A DNA stretch of 64,000 nt from Nocardioides daedukensis (GTDB taxonomy: Bacteria > Actinomycetota > Actinomycetes > Propionibacteriales > Nocardioidaceae). The number at the start of each line of letters is the position of its first letter. The first letter of the stretch is position 1. The notes under the pieces were generated by a model. It did no database searches, was not told the origin of the DNA, and worked only from the letters and a program-made list of their open reading frames with translations. A program made the position numbers and the translations under genes. The stretch is from positions 496,001 through 560,000 of the forward strand of contig NZ_JACCAA010000001.1 of NCBI RefSeq assembly GCF_013408415.1, in the 5' to 3' direction. This document shows positions 26,109 through 38,633 of the stretch, piece by piece.

Positions 26109-28316
26109 GTGAATCCACACGGTGTCCAGTCCGAGACCCAGGCGGCCGTCGTCGCGGTGATGACCGAGCTCGTCGAGCGTGAGGACCTGACCTGGTCACA
26201 GCTCGCGTCTGCAGGAGTGCTCGGGCTCGCTGTGCCGGAGTTCCTCGGGGGAGAAGGACTCGGACTTGCCGAGCTCTCCGTCGTCCTCGAACGCCTCGGT
26301 GCCCGCGCATCTGACCTGCCCGCCTGGGAAACCCTGGTGGCCGGCACGCTCACCATCGCCACCGCAGGGACACCCGACCAGCAGAAGCGGCTCCTCGACG
26401 GGGTCGACTCCGGCTCCACCGTGATCGCCATCGCCCTTCGCGAGCCGGGACAAGCCTTTCCCGCCCAGCCCCAGGCCGTGGTGACCGGGTCGGGGGAGGC
26501 ACTCGTGCTCAATGGCACCAAGCTCGGTGTGACGCACGTCGATGACGCGGCGCACCTCCTGGTGCTCGCCACGTATGACGGCAACCCGGCCGTTGCGGTC
26601 GTCGACCCACGCCGCGACGGGATCACCCTGCGTGCCTCGCGCAGCTCCACCGGCGCCGTCCAGCACAGCATCGACTTCAACGACGTCAGCGTGGAGCTCC
26701 TCGGTGAGGACCACGTCCTCGCGGCCCGCCTGCTCGTCGAGCACAGCCAGGTGGGCATCGCCCTGCTCGGCGCCGGCCTGGTCGCCGGGGCCCGAGACCT
26801 CACCGCCGGCTATCTCAAGGAACGCACCCAGTTCGGTCGCAAGCTTGCGGAGTTCCAGGCGGTGGCCCAGCAGATCGCCGAGGTCTACATCACCTCACGC
26901 CTGCTCACCCTCGCGGCCCAGAACGCGGCCTGGCGAGTGAGCGAGGGCCTCCCGGCTGCCGACGACCTCGCGGTCGCGACGTACTGGCTGACCGAGGACG
27001 GCCTGGTCGCCCTGCACACCTGTCACCACCTGCACGGGGGCATGGGCGTCGACGAGACCTATCCGCTGCACCACTACTACTCCCAGCTCTCCGACCTGGC
27101 GCACGCGGTCGGTGGCGCGGGCCAGGCGCTCGACTCCGTGGTCGTGGAGAGTCCGGCCGCGAAGAACCTCGAGCTCACCGAGGAGCAGCGCCAGCTCAAG
27201 GCGCAGCTGCGCGACTACTTCACCAACCTGGCCGCGCACGAGGACCACCTGGACATGATGACCGACCGCCACGGTCCGACGTACCAGCAGACCATCAAGC
27301 AGATGGGGCAGGACGGCTGGATGGGCGTCGGCTGGCCCAAGGAGTACGGCGGCCACGGGTTCGGCGAGATCGAGCAGACTGTGTTCGCCAACGAGGCCCA
27401 GCGGGCGGACGTGCACCTGCCGGCGGTGACGCTGCAGACGGTCGGACCGACCCTGCAGCGCTTCGGCACCCAGCTGCAGAAGGACCGTTTCCTCTCCGAC
27501 ATCCTTGCCGGTGACGTGCACTTCGCCATCGGCTACTCCGAGCCTGACGCGGGCACCGACCTTGCCGCGCTGCGCACCTCGGCGAAGCGCGACGGCGACC
27601 ACTACATCGTCAACGGCCAGAAGAGCTTCACCACCGGCGGTCACCAGGCCGACTACATCTGGCTCGCGGTGCGCACGGACCCGGACGCGCCCAAGCACAA
27701 GGGCATCTCGATCCTCATCGTCGACACCCGCGACCCCGGCTTCTCGTGGACCCCGATCATCACCTGCGACGGCTCGCACCACGTCAATGCCACCTACTAC
27801 AACGACGTCCGGGTCCCCGTCGACATGTTGGTCGGCGAGGAGAACGCCGGTTGGAAGCTGATCACGACCCAGCTCAACCATGAACGCGTCATGCTCGGTC
27901 CGGCCGGTCGCCTCGAAGGGCTGCGCGACCGCGTGGTCGCGTGGGCCACGAAGCACGGTGTGCTCGAGCGTCCCGACGTCCGGTCCAGCCTGGCCGAGGC
28001 GACTGCGGCATTCCGGGTGAACGAGCTGCTCAACTGGGAGGTGGCACGGGCCGCCGAGCGGGGTGTGATGCCGGTCGCGGATGCCTCGGCGAGCAAGGTC
28101 TTCGCCTCCGACCGGGTCCAGCGCATCGGCCGGATCCTGGCCGAGATCGTCCACCGCCACGGTGATCCCGGTGATCCGGGCACGGGCGAGCTGATGTCCT
28201 ACCTCGACGCCCAGGCCAAGCGGAACCTCGTCCTCACCTTCGGTGGGGGCGTCAACGAGATCCAACGTGAACTCATTGCCATGTTCGGACTAGACCTCCC
28301 GCGGGTTCCGCGGTGA
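26109..28316 (+). CDS. Fused ChsE1-ChsE2-like (FadE28-FadE29) acyl-CoA dehydrogenase
   Basis: 735 residues, two acyl-CoA dehydrogenase units in one chain. Residues about 1-345 resemble FadE28: KERTQFGRKLAEFQAVAQQIAEVYI, then HLHGGMGVDETYPLHHYYSQL, which contains the likely catalytic Glu. Residues about 350-735 resemble FadE29, with GYSEPDAGTDLAALRTSAKRDGD, NGQKSFTTGGHQADYIWLAVRTDP and the closing GGVNEIQRELIAMFGLDLPR. In M. tuberculosis these are separate proteins forming an alpha2beta2 enzyme that dehydrogenates the 3-carbon steroid side-chain CoA. GTG start with gaggag upstream. The next two genes encode the following steps. Confidence 0.88.
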   Translation: MNPHGVQSETQAAVVAVMTELVEREDLTWSQLASAGVLGLAVPEFLGGEGLGLAELSVVLERLGARASDLPAWETLVAGTLTIATAGTPDQQKRLLDGVDSGSTVIAIALREPGQAFPAQPQAVVTGSGEALVLNGTKLGVTHVDDAAHLLVLATYDGNPAVAVVDPRRDGITLRASRSSTGAVQHSIDFNDVSVELLGEDHVLAARLLVEHSQVGIALLGAGLVAGARDLTAGYLKERTQFGRKLAEFQAVAQQIAEVYITSRLLTLAAQNAAWRVSEGLPAADDLAVATYWLTEDGLVALHTCHHLHGGMGVDETYPLHHYYSQLSDLAHAVGGAGQALDSVVVESPAAKNLELTEEQRQLKAQLRDYFTNLAAHEDHLDMMTDRHGPTYQQTIKQMGQDGWMGVGWPKEYGGHGFGEIEQTVFANEAQRADVHLPAVTLQTVGPTLQRFGTQLQKDRFLSDILAGDVHFAIGYSEPDAGTDLAALRTSAKRDGDHYIVNGQKSFTTGGHQADYIWLAVRTDPDAPKHKGISILIVDTRDPGFSWTPIITCDGSHHVNATYYNDVRVPVDMLVGEENAGWKLITTQLNHERVMLGPAGRLEGLRDRVVAWATKHGVLERPDVRSSLAEATAAFRVNELLNWEVARAAERGVMPVADASASKVFASDRVQRIGRILAEIVHRHGDPGDPGTGELMSYLDAQAKRNLVLTFGGGVNEIQRELIAMFGLDLPRVPR

Positions 28317-28330
28317 GCCAAGGAGATGTT

Positions 28331-29713
28331 GTGAACCACGACCATGACTGGATCATGGCCCAGGCCGATGCGATCAAGGCCAAGGGACCGACCGCGCCTC
28401 GCGCCGGACGTGACCCGATCAACCAGCCGATGATCAACAACTGGCTCGAGGCGATGGGGAACACCAACCCGCGCTACAGCGCCGGTGAGGCCCCGCCCTC
28501 GATGGCCCAGGTCTGGACGATGAAGGGCCTCAACCCGACGCCCGGTGTCTTCGACCCGCTGCACGCCGCGATGGGCACGCTCAACGAGGCCGGTTTCACC
28601 GGGGTGCTGGGCACCAACTCCAGCCAGACCTATCGGCGCAACCCCAGGGTCGGTGAGGAGGTCTTCGTGACCACCGAGCTGGTCTCGGTGGTCGGCCCGA
28701 AGAAGACCGGCGTGGGCCAGGGCTACTTCGTCACCTCGCGCAACAACTGGTACGTCAATGGAGCCGACGGCGAGCCGGAGCTGATCGCCGACATGGACTT
28801 CCGCGTGCTCAAGTTCGTGCCCGGGCCGCGCAAGAAGCCGAACACGTTCGTGCTCTACCCGACGCGCAACCGCGACACCCAGTTCTTCTGGGACGGCACG
28901 GCCGCCGGCGAGCTCCGCATCCAGAAGTGCAATGCGTGCGGCGCCCTGCGTCACCCACCCGGTCCCACCTGCCCGGAGTGCCTCACCTTCGATCGCGGGT
29001 ACGTCGTCTCCTCCGGCCGCGGCACGGTCTTCAGCCACGTCGTGCACCACCACCCGCCGATCCCCGGCCACGAGCTGCCGATCCAGCTGGCGCTGGTCGA
29101 CCTCGAGGAGGGTGTGCGGATGCTCGCCACCGTCGACGGCGTCCCTACCGACGAGCTCGAGATCGGGATGGAGGTCGAGGTCGGCTTCCGCACCATCGAC
29201 GAGGACCTGACCCTGCCCGTGTGGCGCCGTCCGGGCAGCTCTGCGCAGGCGGATGCGTCCGACGCGACGGGTGATGAATCGCCCGCCAGCGACCCGAAGC
29301 CTGAGAGCACCCTTGTCGGCACTCCGACTCCGGGACAGGCGCTCCCCGAGTGGAAGCTGCCGATCACCCCGACCCTGGTCGTGTCCACCGCTCTCGCCAC
29401 TCGCGACTTCCAGGACGTGCACCACGACCGGGTCCTGGCCCAGTCCTATGGCTCGCAGGACATCTTCATCAACATCCTGACCAGCAATGCCCTCGTCGAG
29501 AAGTACGTCACCGACTGGGTCGGCCCCGACGTGGACATCAAGTCCATCTCGATCCGCCTCGGCGCACCGGCATACCCGGATGACGAGTTCACGTTCAACG
29601 GATCGGTGGCCAGCGTCGAGGGCAACCGCATCGTGCTCGACATCGTCGGCAGCGTCTCGCTCGGCGCCCACGTGACCGGACAGGTCACCCTCGAACTCCA
29701 GGAAGGCTCCTGA
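28331..29713 (+). CDS. Fused ChsH2-ChsH1-like steroid enoyl-CoA hydratase with DUF35 domain
   Basis: 460 residues in three parts. Residues about 1-165 are a MaoC-like hotdog domain; 170-300 are a DUF35 domain with a zinc ribbon (C200, C203, C214, C217 in CNACG and CPEC); after an Asp/Ser/Pro/Thr-rich linker (about 302-337), 340-460 form a second MaoC-like domain with the hydratase motif DVHHD near 363-366. This is ChsH2 followed by ChsH1, which are two genes (Rv3542c, Rv3541c) in M. tuberculosis. The pair hydrates the side-chain enoyl-CoA; the DUF35 domain also partners the Ltp2 aldolase. GTG 28331 has aaggag five bases upstream and beats GTG 28313. Confidence 0.9.
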   Translation: MNHDHDWIMAQADAIKAKGPTAPRAGRDPINQPMINNWLEAMGNTNPRYSAGEAPPSMAQVWTMKGLNPTPGVFDPLHAAMGTLNEAGFTGVLGTNSSQTYRRNPRVGEEVFVTTELVSVVGPKKTGVGQGYFVTSRNNWYVNGADGEPELIADMDFRVLKFVPGPRKKPNTFVLYPTRNRDTQFFWDGTAAGELRIQKCNACGALRHPPGPTCPECLTFDRGYVVSSGRGTVFSHVVHHHPPIPGHELPIQLALVDLEEGVRMLATVDGVPTDELEIGMEVEVGFRTIDEDLTLPVWRRPGSSAQADASDATGDESPASDPKPESTLVGTPTPGQALPEWKLPITPTLVVSTALATRDFQDVHHDRVLAQSYGSQDIFINILTSNALVEKYVTDWVGPDVDIKSISIRLGAPAYPDDEFTFNGSVASVEGNRIVLDIVGSVSLGAHVTGQVTLELQEGS

Positions 29714-30909
29714 TGGGAATCGGACTCAGCGGCAAGGCCGCAATTGCGGGTATCGGCGCAACCGAGTTCTCCAAGGAATCCGGACGCTCCGAGCTCCAGC
29801 TCTCGGCGGAGGCCATCAAGGCCGCGCTCGCCGATGCCGGCCTCGCGCCCTCGGACGTCGACGGCATGGTCACGTTCACGATGGACACCTCCTCGGAGAT
29901 CGCCCTGGGGCGTGAGCTGGGACTGGGCGACCTGAGGTTCTTCAGCCGGATCAGCCACGGTGGAGGGGCCGCCTGCGGCACCGTCCAACAGGCCGCGATG
30001 GCCGTGGCGACCGGCGTGGCCGACGTCGTCGTCTGCTACCGAGGATTCAACGAACGTTCCGGCCAGCGCTTCGGCCAGACCGCGGTCTGGGCGAATGCAC
30101 AGGTCAACACCAACGGGCTCGACAACGCGTGGAGCTATCCGCACGGACTCACGACCCCGGCAGCGACCGTGGCGATGCAGGCACGCCGCTACATGCACGA
30201 ATATGGCGCGACCTCTGAGGACTTCGGCCGGGTGGCTGTCGCCGACCGGCGGCACGCGGCCACGAACCCGAACGCGTTCTTCCACGGCAAACCGATCACC
30301 CTCGAGGACCACCAGGCCTCGCGGATGATCGCCGACCCGCTCCACCTGCTCGACTGCTGCCAGGAGAGCGACGGAGCGGTGGCGTTGATCGTCACCTCGG
30401 TCGAGCGCGCCCGCGACCTCGCCCAGACGCCTGCAGTGATCGCGGCCGCAGCCCAGGGGAGTGCGGCGAACCAGTTCGTGATGACCTCCTACTACCGCGA
30501 CAACATCGGCGTCCCGGAGATGGGCGTCGTGGCACGCGAGCTGTGGGGCCAGTCCGGTCTTGCCCACGAGGACATCGCCACCGCCGTGCTCTATGACCAC
30601 TTCACCCCCTACGTCCTGATGCAGCTGGAGGAGCTCGGCTTCTGCGGTCGGGGCGAGGCGCCTGGCTTCGTGGCCGACGGCGGCATCGAGCTCGGTGGTC
30701 GGCTTCCGGTCAACACCCACGGCGGCCAGCTCGGTGAGGCCTACATCCACGGCATGAACGGGATTGCCGAGGGTGTGAGGCAGATCCGCGGTACGTCGGT
30801 GAACCAGGTCATCGGTGTGTCCGGTGTCGGTGGGCCCCAAGGGGCCTCCAACGTGCTGGTCACGGCTGGTACGGGTGTGCCGACCAGTGGCTTGATCCTG
30901 TCCCGCTGA
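29713..30909 (+). CDS. ltp2: Ltp2-like steroid side-chain aldolase (thiolase fold)
   Basis: 398 residues of the SCP-x/thiolase-like family. Landmarks are AAIAGIGATEFSKESGRSELQLSAEAI at the start, SHGGGAACGTVQQAAMAV (thiolase nucleophile region) and GGRLPVNTHGGQLGEAYIHGMNGIAEGVRQIRG near the end. In steroid degraders Ltp2 works with the DUF35 domain of ChsH2 to cleave 17-hydroxy-pregnene-carboxyl-CoA into a 17-ketosteroid and propionyl-CoA. The ATG overlaps the stop of the ChsH2-ChsH1 gene by one base. It ends the operon; a hairpin follows. Confidence 0.92.
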   Translation: MGIGLSGKAAIAGIGATEFSKESGRSELQLSAEAIKAALADAGLAPSDVDGMVTFTMDTSSEIALGRELGLGDLRFFSRISHGGGAACGTVQQAAMAVATGVADVVVCYRGFNERSGQRFGQTAVWANAQVNTNGLDNAWSYPHGLTTPAATVAMQARRYMHEYGATSEDFGRVAVADRRHAATNPNAFFHGKPITLEDHQASRMIADPLHLLDCCQESDGAVALIVTSVERARDLAQTPAVIAAAAQGSAANQFVMTSYYRDNIGVPEMGVVARELWGQSGLAHEDIATAVLYDHFTPYVLMQLEELGFCGRGEAPGFVADGGIELGGRLPVNTHGGQLGEAYIHGMNGIAEGVRQIRGTSVNQVIGVSGVGGPQGASNVLVTAGTGVPTSGLILSR

Positions 30910-30918
30910 TGCTGTTGC

Positions 30919-30978
30919 GCTGACCCCCGCTGACTTCGCACCCCTGACTTGGGGTGGGTTGTCAGGCGCGGGGTCAGC
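30919..30978. terminator. Nested hairpins between ltp2 and sbcC
   Basis: gctgacccc at 30919 pairs with ggggtcagc at 30970-30978, and inside it cacccc-tgactt-ggggtg (30939-30956) forms a perfect 6-bp hairpin. The outer right arm covers the sbcC stop codon. It lies between convergent genes and probably works in both directions. Confidence 0.6.
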
Positions 30979-33973
30979 CTGCGTCGCGAGAGATGGCCAG
31001 CGTCGAGCCGGTGCGGTGCTTGGTGACTGACAGCCTGGTCGGGATCCGGCTGCGCATCTCGGCCACGTGGCTGACCACGCCGACCACCCGGCCCCCGTCG
31101 CGAAGCGTGTCGAGGGTGTCCATCACGTCGTCGAGGGTGTCGGAGTCGAGCGACCCGAAACCCTCGTCGACGAAGAGGGTGTCCAGATCAGCACCCCCCG
31201 CCTCGCGGGTGACCACGTCGGCCAGGCCCAGTGCCAGGGCAAGTGAGACCACGAAGGTCTCACCGCCGCTGAGGGTCGCCGGGTCGCGCGACTCGCCGGA
31301 CCACTCGTCCCTGACCAACAGGCTCAGCCCGCCACGGGTCTCACCCGCGCCACGGCGTGCGGTGTGCTCCAGGGTGTAGCGCTCGTCGCTCATCTGACCC
31401 AGCCGCTCGTTGGCCGCGGCGACCACCTGGGAGAGCCGCCAGGCCAGGACATAGGCGGAGAGCCGCATCCTCAGCTCGTTGTCGGCGGCAGTGCCGTGGA
31501 CCAGTGCGGCCAGATCGGCGGCGACCTTGTGCGCTGCCCTCGCGGGTTCCCACTTGGCGATGGCAGAACTCAGGTCGGCCGAGAGTGCGGTGAGCCGTTG
31601 ATCGGCCGTTCGAGCGACGTGGAGCTCGGTGACTGCTGTCTTGAGCGCGAGCTCGAGGCGCGCGAACTCCGCGTCCAGAGCACGCACCTCGGGTGGCGCG
31701 AGCTTCTCGGCGGCGACAACCTCGGGATCGTCGAGGCCGGCTCGAGCCTGCTGCTCGGCGGATTCGTGAGCAAGGATCGCTGCGGTGAGGCTCTCGGTCT
31801 GATCCGGACCCAGCAGGCCCTCGGCCGCCTCGTCGACGGAGTCGAAACCGCTCTCCTGCAACCAGTCGTCCAACGCTCGTGCGGCGTCCTCGGCGGCCCT
31901 GGCCGTTGCCGCCGCGTCGTCGGCGCGCTTCAAGGCTTCCTCGCAGAGCCCGGCCAGCTCCTTGGTCGCCGCGATCAGAGTGGTCAGGTCCGGGTGGTCA
32001 CCGCGAACTGCGTCGATCTCGGCCGTGATCTGGTCTGCCCGAGCCTGGTCCGAGGCTGCTCGTTCCGAGAGCGTGGCCAGCTCGACCTCGATGGCAGCGG
32101 TGTCCTGACGAACGCCTTCGAGAGTGCGCACCGCCAGCGCCAGCGCCGGTTCGAGCCGGCGGCACAGGGCAACCGCCTCACGCACGGTGACCAGGTCGGC
32201 GGCGACCTCGTCCTTCTCCGTCTGCAGGTCCTCGATCGTGGTGTCGCCGATCTCGCCCTCGAGCTGAGCGACGACGATCGCGAGCTCACGGACCTTGCCG
32301 TCGGTGGCGGTGCGGTTCAGCTCCGCATCGTCCACGAGACGGCGAGCTTCCTTCTCCGACTGCGCGGAGGGGGCGCCGGGGGTGGGCTCGGCCTTGTTCG
32401 GGTGATCATCCGACCCGCACACGGGGCAACAGCCACCGATGGCCAGTCCGTGAGCCAGCTCGGCTGCCATTCCGGCGATGCGCGCCTCGCGGATGGACAG
32501 CCAGTCCTCCTTGAGTCGCAGGCACTCGTGAACCACGCGGTCGTGTTCGACGCTCGCTTCTGCGAGCTCCGTGCGCACCCCGGTCAGGCGCTCAGCCTGT
32601 GCGATGCGATGTGCCAAGGCGTCGTACCGCGCTTCGAGTGTCTCCACGCGACTCGCCTGGTCGGAGGCTGTCGCAAGTCTGCGGGTGAGGTCCTCGATCC
32701 GGCCGGGGAGCTCGGCGGCCTGTGCCGTGAGGTTCTCGTGCCGGGTCGCGAGCTCGTGTGCCGAGCGCGTCCCGGCAGCCAGCGAGGCACGCAGTGCAGC
32801 CAGCTCGGGCTCGCGGGGGAGCAGGGCGCCGGCGACGGCGATGGTGCGCCGCGCCTCGTCGGCCGCTTCACGCAACGTGGTGTCTGTTGGCTCGTCCTGG
32901 CCCAGCGCCACGGCTGCAGTCACTCGGGCCGTCAGGGCAGCAGCGGCCGCGGCCTCGTGCTGTTGACCCGCGGCCAGGGCGTGCCGGTGCAGTGGCGCCA
33001 TCGGCGCCGCACGGCGGGAGAGCGCGAGCCGCGCCTTCCTCTCCTCGTGCAGACTCCGTTCGGACTCGACCTGATCGAGTTGGGCGCGTGAGCGGGCGGC
33101 CCGGGACTGCAGGTCTGCGACCCGGTGGCCGCTGTCCCGGGCGGCACGGGCGGACTCGGTCGCGGACTCGACCGTCTCGGCGTGTGCTCCGGCCTGAGCG
33201 AACTTGTTGTCGGCGTCCTCGACCAGGCCCGCGACCCAGGACTGCACCAGCCCGTCGTCGAGCACTTCGGCGAGGTCGTCGCTCGCCCACGTCTCAGGCA
33301 GGGACTCACCGCTGGCCTCCTGGACCCGGTCCAGGACGCTCGCCACACCGCGTTGGTGCGAATTGACCTCACGGTTGAGCTGGCGGGCGTGCTCACGCAG
33401 CCACTGCTCGATGTCCTCGAAGCGCTGGGTGCTGAACAGGTGCTGGAGAAGCTTGTGCCGGTCCTCGGAGCGGGCCCGCAGGAAGGACTGGAACTCGCCC
33501 TGTGGCAGCAGTGCCACCTGGCAGAACTGAGTCATGTTCATGCCGACCAGCCCGGTGATGACGTGTCCGGTCTCGTCGAGCCGGTTGGAGAGCGCCGACC
33601 ATTCGCCACCGAGGCGCTCCTCGAGCACGACGTGCGCCTGCTCCGGGGTCAAGCCCGTGCCGCGCTTCTTCGGTCGGCTCCATGCGGGCGAACGGGTGAT
33701 CCGGAACCTGCGGCCCGACAGCGTGGTCTCCAGCACGACCCGTGGCGCCACGCCGGGCGCCGCCGTGTCACAGCGCAGGCGCTTGGCTCCGGCCCGGTCG
33801 CCCGGGACGTCGCCGAAGATCGCGAAACAGACCGCGTCGAGCACCGAGGTCTTCCCCGACCCGGTGGCCCCGGAGAGCAGGAAGAGCCCGGCCTCGGAGA
33901 GCTGGTCGAAGTCGACCTCGACGGTCTCGGCGAAGGGGCCGAAGGCGGTGATGCTCAGATGGTGCAGACGCAT
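30974..33973 (-). CDS. sbcC: SbcC-like exonuclease ATPase subunit
   Basis: 999 residues. Walker A is SGATGSGKTS at about 34-43; the middle is coiled coil broken by a zinc hook CPVCG near residue 515; the C-terminus has the ABC signature LSGGETFVVSLALALGLADVV and a Walker B in LDTLFVDEGFGSLD. This is the Rad50-like subunit of SbcCD, which opens hairpin and protein-blocked DNA ends. ATG 33973 overlaps the sbcD stop, so I reject the in-frame codon 13 residues upstream. Confidence 0.95.
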   Translation of the reverse strand: MRLHHLSITAFGPFAETVEVDFDQLSEAGLFLLSGATGSGKTSVLDAVCFAIFGDVPGDRAGAKRLRCDTAAPGVAPRVVLETTLSGRRFRITRSPAWSRPKKRGTGLTPEQAHVVLEERLGGEWSALSNRLDETGHVITGLVGMNMTQFCQVALLPQGEFQSFLRARSEDRHKLLQHLFSTQRFEDIEQWLREHARQLNREVNSHQRGVASVLDRVQEASGESLPETWASDDLAEVLDDGLVQSWVAGLVEDADNKFAQAGAHAETVESATESARAARDSGHRVADLQSRAARSRAQLDQVESERSLHEERKARLALSRRAAPMAPLHRHALAAGQQHEAAAAAALTARVTAAVALGQDEPTDTTLREAADEARRTIAVAGALLPREPELAALRASLAAGTRSAHELATRHENLTAQAAELPGRIEDLTRRLATASDQASRVETLEARYDALAHRIAQAERLTGVRTELAEASVEHDRVVHECLRLKEDWLSIREARIAGMAAELAHGLAIGGCCPVCGSDDHPNKAEPTPGAPSAQSEKEARRLVDDAELNRTATDGKVRELAIVVAQLEGEIGDTTIEDLQTEKDEVAADLVTVREAVALCRRLEPALALAVRTLEGVRQDTAAIEVELATLSERAASDQARADQITAEIDAVRGDHPDLTTLIAATKELAGLCEEALKRADDAAATARAAEDAARALDDWLQESGFDSVDEAAEGLLGPDQTESLTAAILAHESAEQQARAGLDDPEVVAAEKLAPPEVRALDAEFARLELALKTAVTELHVARTADQRLTALSADLSSAIAKWEPARAAHKVAADLAALVHGTAADNELRMRLSAYVLAWRLSQVVAAANERLGQMSDERYTLEHTARRGAGETRGGLSLLVRDEWSGESRDPATLSGGETFVVSLALALGLADVVTREAGGADLDTLFVDEGFGSLDSDTLDDVMDTLDTLRDGGRVVGVVSHVAEMRSRIPTRLSVTKHRTGSTLAISRDAG

Positions 33974-35142
33974 CAGCCCACCACCGTGTCCAGGTCGCGG
34001 TCGGGGGAGCACGAGTCGCAGGCGTCACGGAGCAGTGCGGACTCAGCGTCCGAGGCCTTCCTGCCGCGCAGCTCGTCGACAAAGTCGAGGGCGATGTCGT
34101 GATCGGAGCGTCCCGGTGCGAGGCGTGCGCTGGGCAGGCCGGAGCGCGACCCGTTCGCAGGCGCGAAGGACAGCACCAGCGTGTGCGGGAATCGGCGGCG
34201 CAGACGCTCCATCGCCGCCGACGGCCGGATGTCGTCGGTCAGGGTTGCCTGGACCCATGCGTCCTCGTGCCGGGACAGGGCCCGGTCCTCGAGCAGGTCC
34301 TCGACGGTTCCGGTGATCCGGGCCAGACGACGTGGGACCGGCGCGTCGACGAACTCGGCCGTGCTGAATCCCTGGGCGTCGAGCTCGACCAACCATGACC
34401 CCTTGCGGTGATCGGTCTCGGAGAACGAATAGGCCAGTGGGGATCCGCTGTAGCGGATCGAGTCGGACAACGTGTGCCTGCCGTGCAGGTGGCCCAGCGC
34501 GACGTAGTCCATGCCGTCGAAGACGTCGGTGGGGACCATGCTGACTCCGCCGACACTGATGTCGCGCTCCGAGTCACTCTCGACGAGAGCGCCCGCAGTG
34601 GGGGAGACGAACGCGTGGGCCATCGCCACGCTGCGCACGCCGGGTCGCGCCGCGCGATCGGCGTTGACGCGTCGCATCGCCTCGACGAGCGCAGCCTGGT
34701 GGCTCCTGCCGGGCAGGGCCCAGGGTTCGCGCACCAGGTCGGGGTCGAGATAGGGCAGTCCATAGACGGCGACCGGGCCGTGCTCGTCATCGACGATCAC
34801 CGGTGTTCCGACCGAGCTGGCGCTGGTGCGGATGTGCACGCCGGCGGCGTCGATCAGCTCCGAGCCGAAGCCGAGGCGTTGTGCCGAGTCGTGGTTGCCG
34901 CTGGTCACCACGAGGCGCGCCCGTGAGCGGGCGATCCTGGTGAAGGTCTCGTTGGCCAGTCGCACTGCGTCGACCGGCGGCAGGGCACGGTCATAGACGT
35001 CACCGGAGACCACGACCAGGTCGACCTTCTCCGACTCGACCACCTCGAGCAGGTGGTCGGCGTACGCAGCCTGGTGCCCAAGCAGCCCTTCGCGGTGGAA
35101 GGAGCGGCCAAGGTGCCAGTCGGAGGTGTGGAGGATGCGCAC
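33973..35142 (-). CDS. sbcD: SbcD-like exonuclease subunit (Mre11 family)
   Basis: 389 residues. Metal-binding phosphoesterase motifs are all present: DWH at 8-10, GDVYD at 47-51, GNHD at 82-85 and GHLHGRH in the second half. It provides the nuclease of the SbcCD complex. It is the first gene of a two-gene operon on the minus strand, overlapping sbcC by one base, and is divergent from the MOSC gene. Confidence 0.95.
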   Translation of the reverse strand: MRILHTSDWHLGRSFHREGLLGHQAAYADHLLEVVESEKVDLVVVSGDVYDRALPPVDAVRLANETFTRIARSRARLVVTSGNHDSAQRLGFGSELIDAAGVHIRTSASSVGTPVIVDDEHGPVAVYGLPYLDPDLVREPWALPGRSHQAALVEAMRRVNADRAARPGVRSVAMAHAFVSPTAGALVESDSERDISVGGVSMVPTDVFDGMDYVALGHLHGRHTLSDSIRYSGSPLAYSFSETDHRKGSWLVELDAQGFSTAEFVDAPVPRRLARITGTVEDLLEDRALSRHEDAWVQATLTDDIRPSAAMERLRRRFPHTLVLSFAPANGSRSGLPSARLAPGRSDHDIALDFVDELRGRKASDAESALLRDACDSCSPDRDLDTVVG

Positions 35143-35207
35143 AGGAACAACCTAGATCGGAGCACCGACAGCCTCCGGGAGGGCACGCCCGCAGTAGCCT
35201 TCTGCCC

Positions 35208-35989
35208 ATGGCCCACACGCTCGACCGACTCGGTTTCGCGGCCCTGAAGGGCACCCGGCACGTGGCCCGGGAGACGGTCAGGCTCGATGCCGACGGACCG
35301 GTCGGGGACCGGGAGTGGTGCCTGGTCGAGCAGGAGACCCGTCGGGTGCTTCGCACGGCCGCCCGCCCGCTGATGCACGTCACGGTCACTGCCGATGGGG
35401 ATCACCTCCATGTCGCCACCGGGGACGGGCACGCGGTCGAGGGTCGCGTCACTGTCGCCGGCGAGCCGATGCTGGTCGACTACTGGCGACGTCCGGCCAC
35501 GATCACGCCGTACGCCGGGGCGCCGGCCAGCTTCCTGGCCGAGCTGGTGGACCGCCCGGTGCTCCTGGGGCGGGCCCGTCGCGGGGACGTGGTCTATGGG
35601 GCCCCGGTCAGCCTGGTAGGCGCGGCGTCCCTGGCGGACCTGGCCGAGCGACTCGGGCGTCCCGAACTGGCAGGAGAGTCGGAACGATTCCGCAGCACGT
35701 TCCTGGTCAGGACCGACGAGCCATGGATCGAGGACACCTGGCTGGGACTGGAGGTCGTGCTCGGCGAGGCGACGATCCGGATCAACGAGCCGATCGGCCG
35801 GTGCGCGGTGCCGAACCACAACCCGCTCAGTGGCCTGAGCGATGCCTCGACGCTCAAGGCACTCGCAGGCTTTCGCCCGCGCAACCACCGCGGCGAGCCA
35901 CTGCTGGGCGTGGACGCGCACGTGGTGACGCCGGGGACGGTCAGGGTGGGAGACCCGGTGCAACTGGTGCTGACGGCCGACGGTGCCCG

Positions 35990-35993
<4 letters not shown>
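35208..35993 (+). CDS. MOSC-domain protein
   Basis: 261 residues. It begins with LDRLGFAALKGTRHVARETVRLDADGPVGDREWCLVE, the beta-barrel opening of MOSC proteins, and has the conserved cysteine in NEPIGRCAVPNHNP followed by RNHRGEPLLGVDAHV. MOSC domains carry sulfur for molybdenum cofactor sulfuration or N-hydroxylated substrate reduction. The specific partner is not visible. The last four bases overlap the convergent pepN gene. Confidence 0.85.
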
Positions 35994-38470
<2,477 letters not shown>

Positions 38471-38633
38471 ACCGTCACCCTAGCGGCGTCGCGAGGACCG
38501 GGCCGATGGTGGGGGAGATCACCCGAGAAGTGGCAAGAACCGATAACTGTACCGGCTAGACTGTAAGAGTCGCAGACGCGGCACACAATTACATCTACAC
38601 TGCGCAACGGCGCGCAGGGAGACGAAGGAAATC

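Noticed and set aside
28838-28851. Another gaacacgttc-like core resembling a KstR site
   Set aside because: It lies inside the ChsH2-ChsH1 coding region and both outer consensus bases are wrong.
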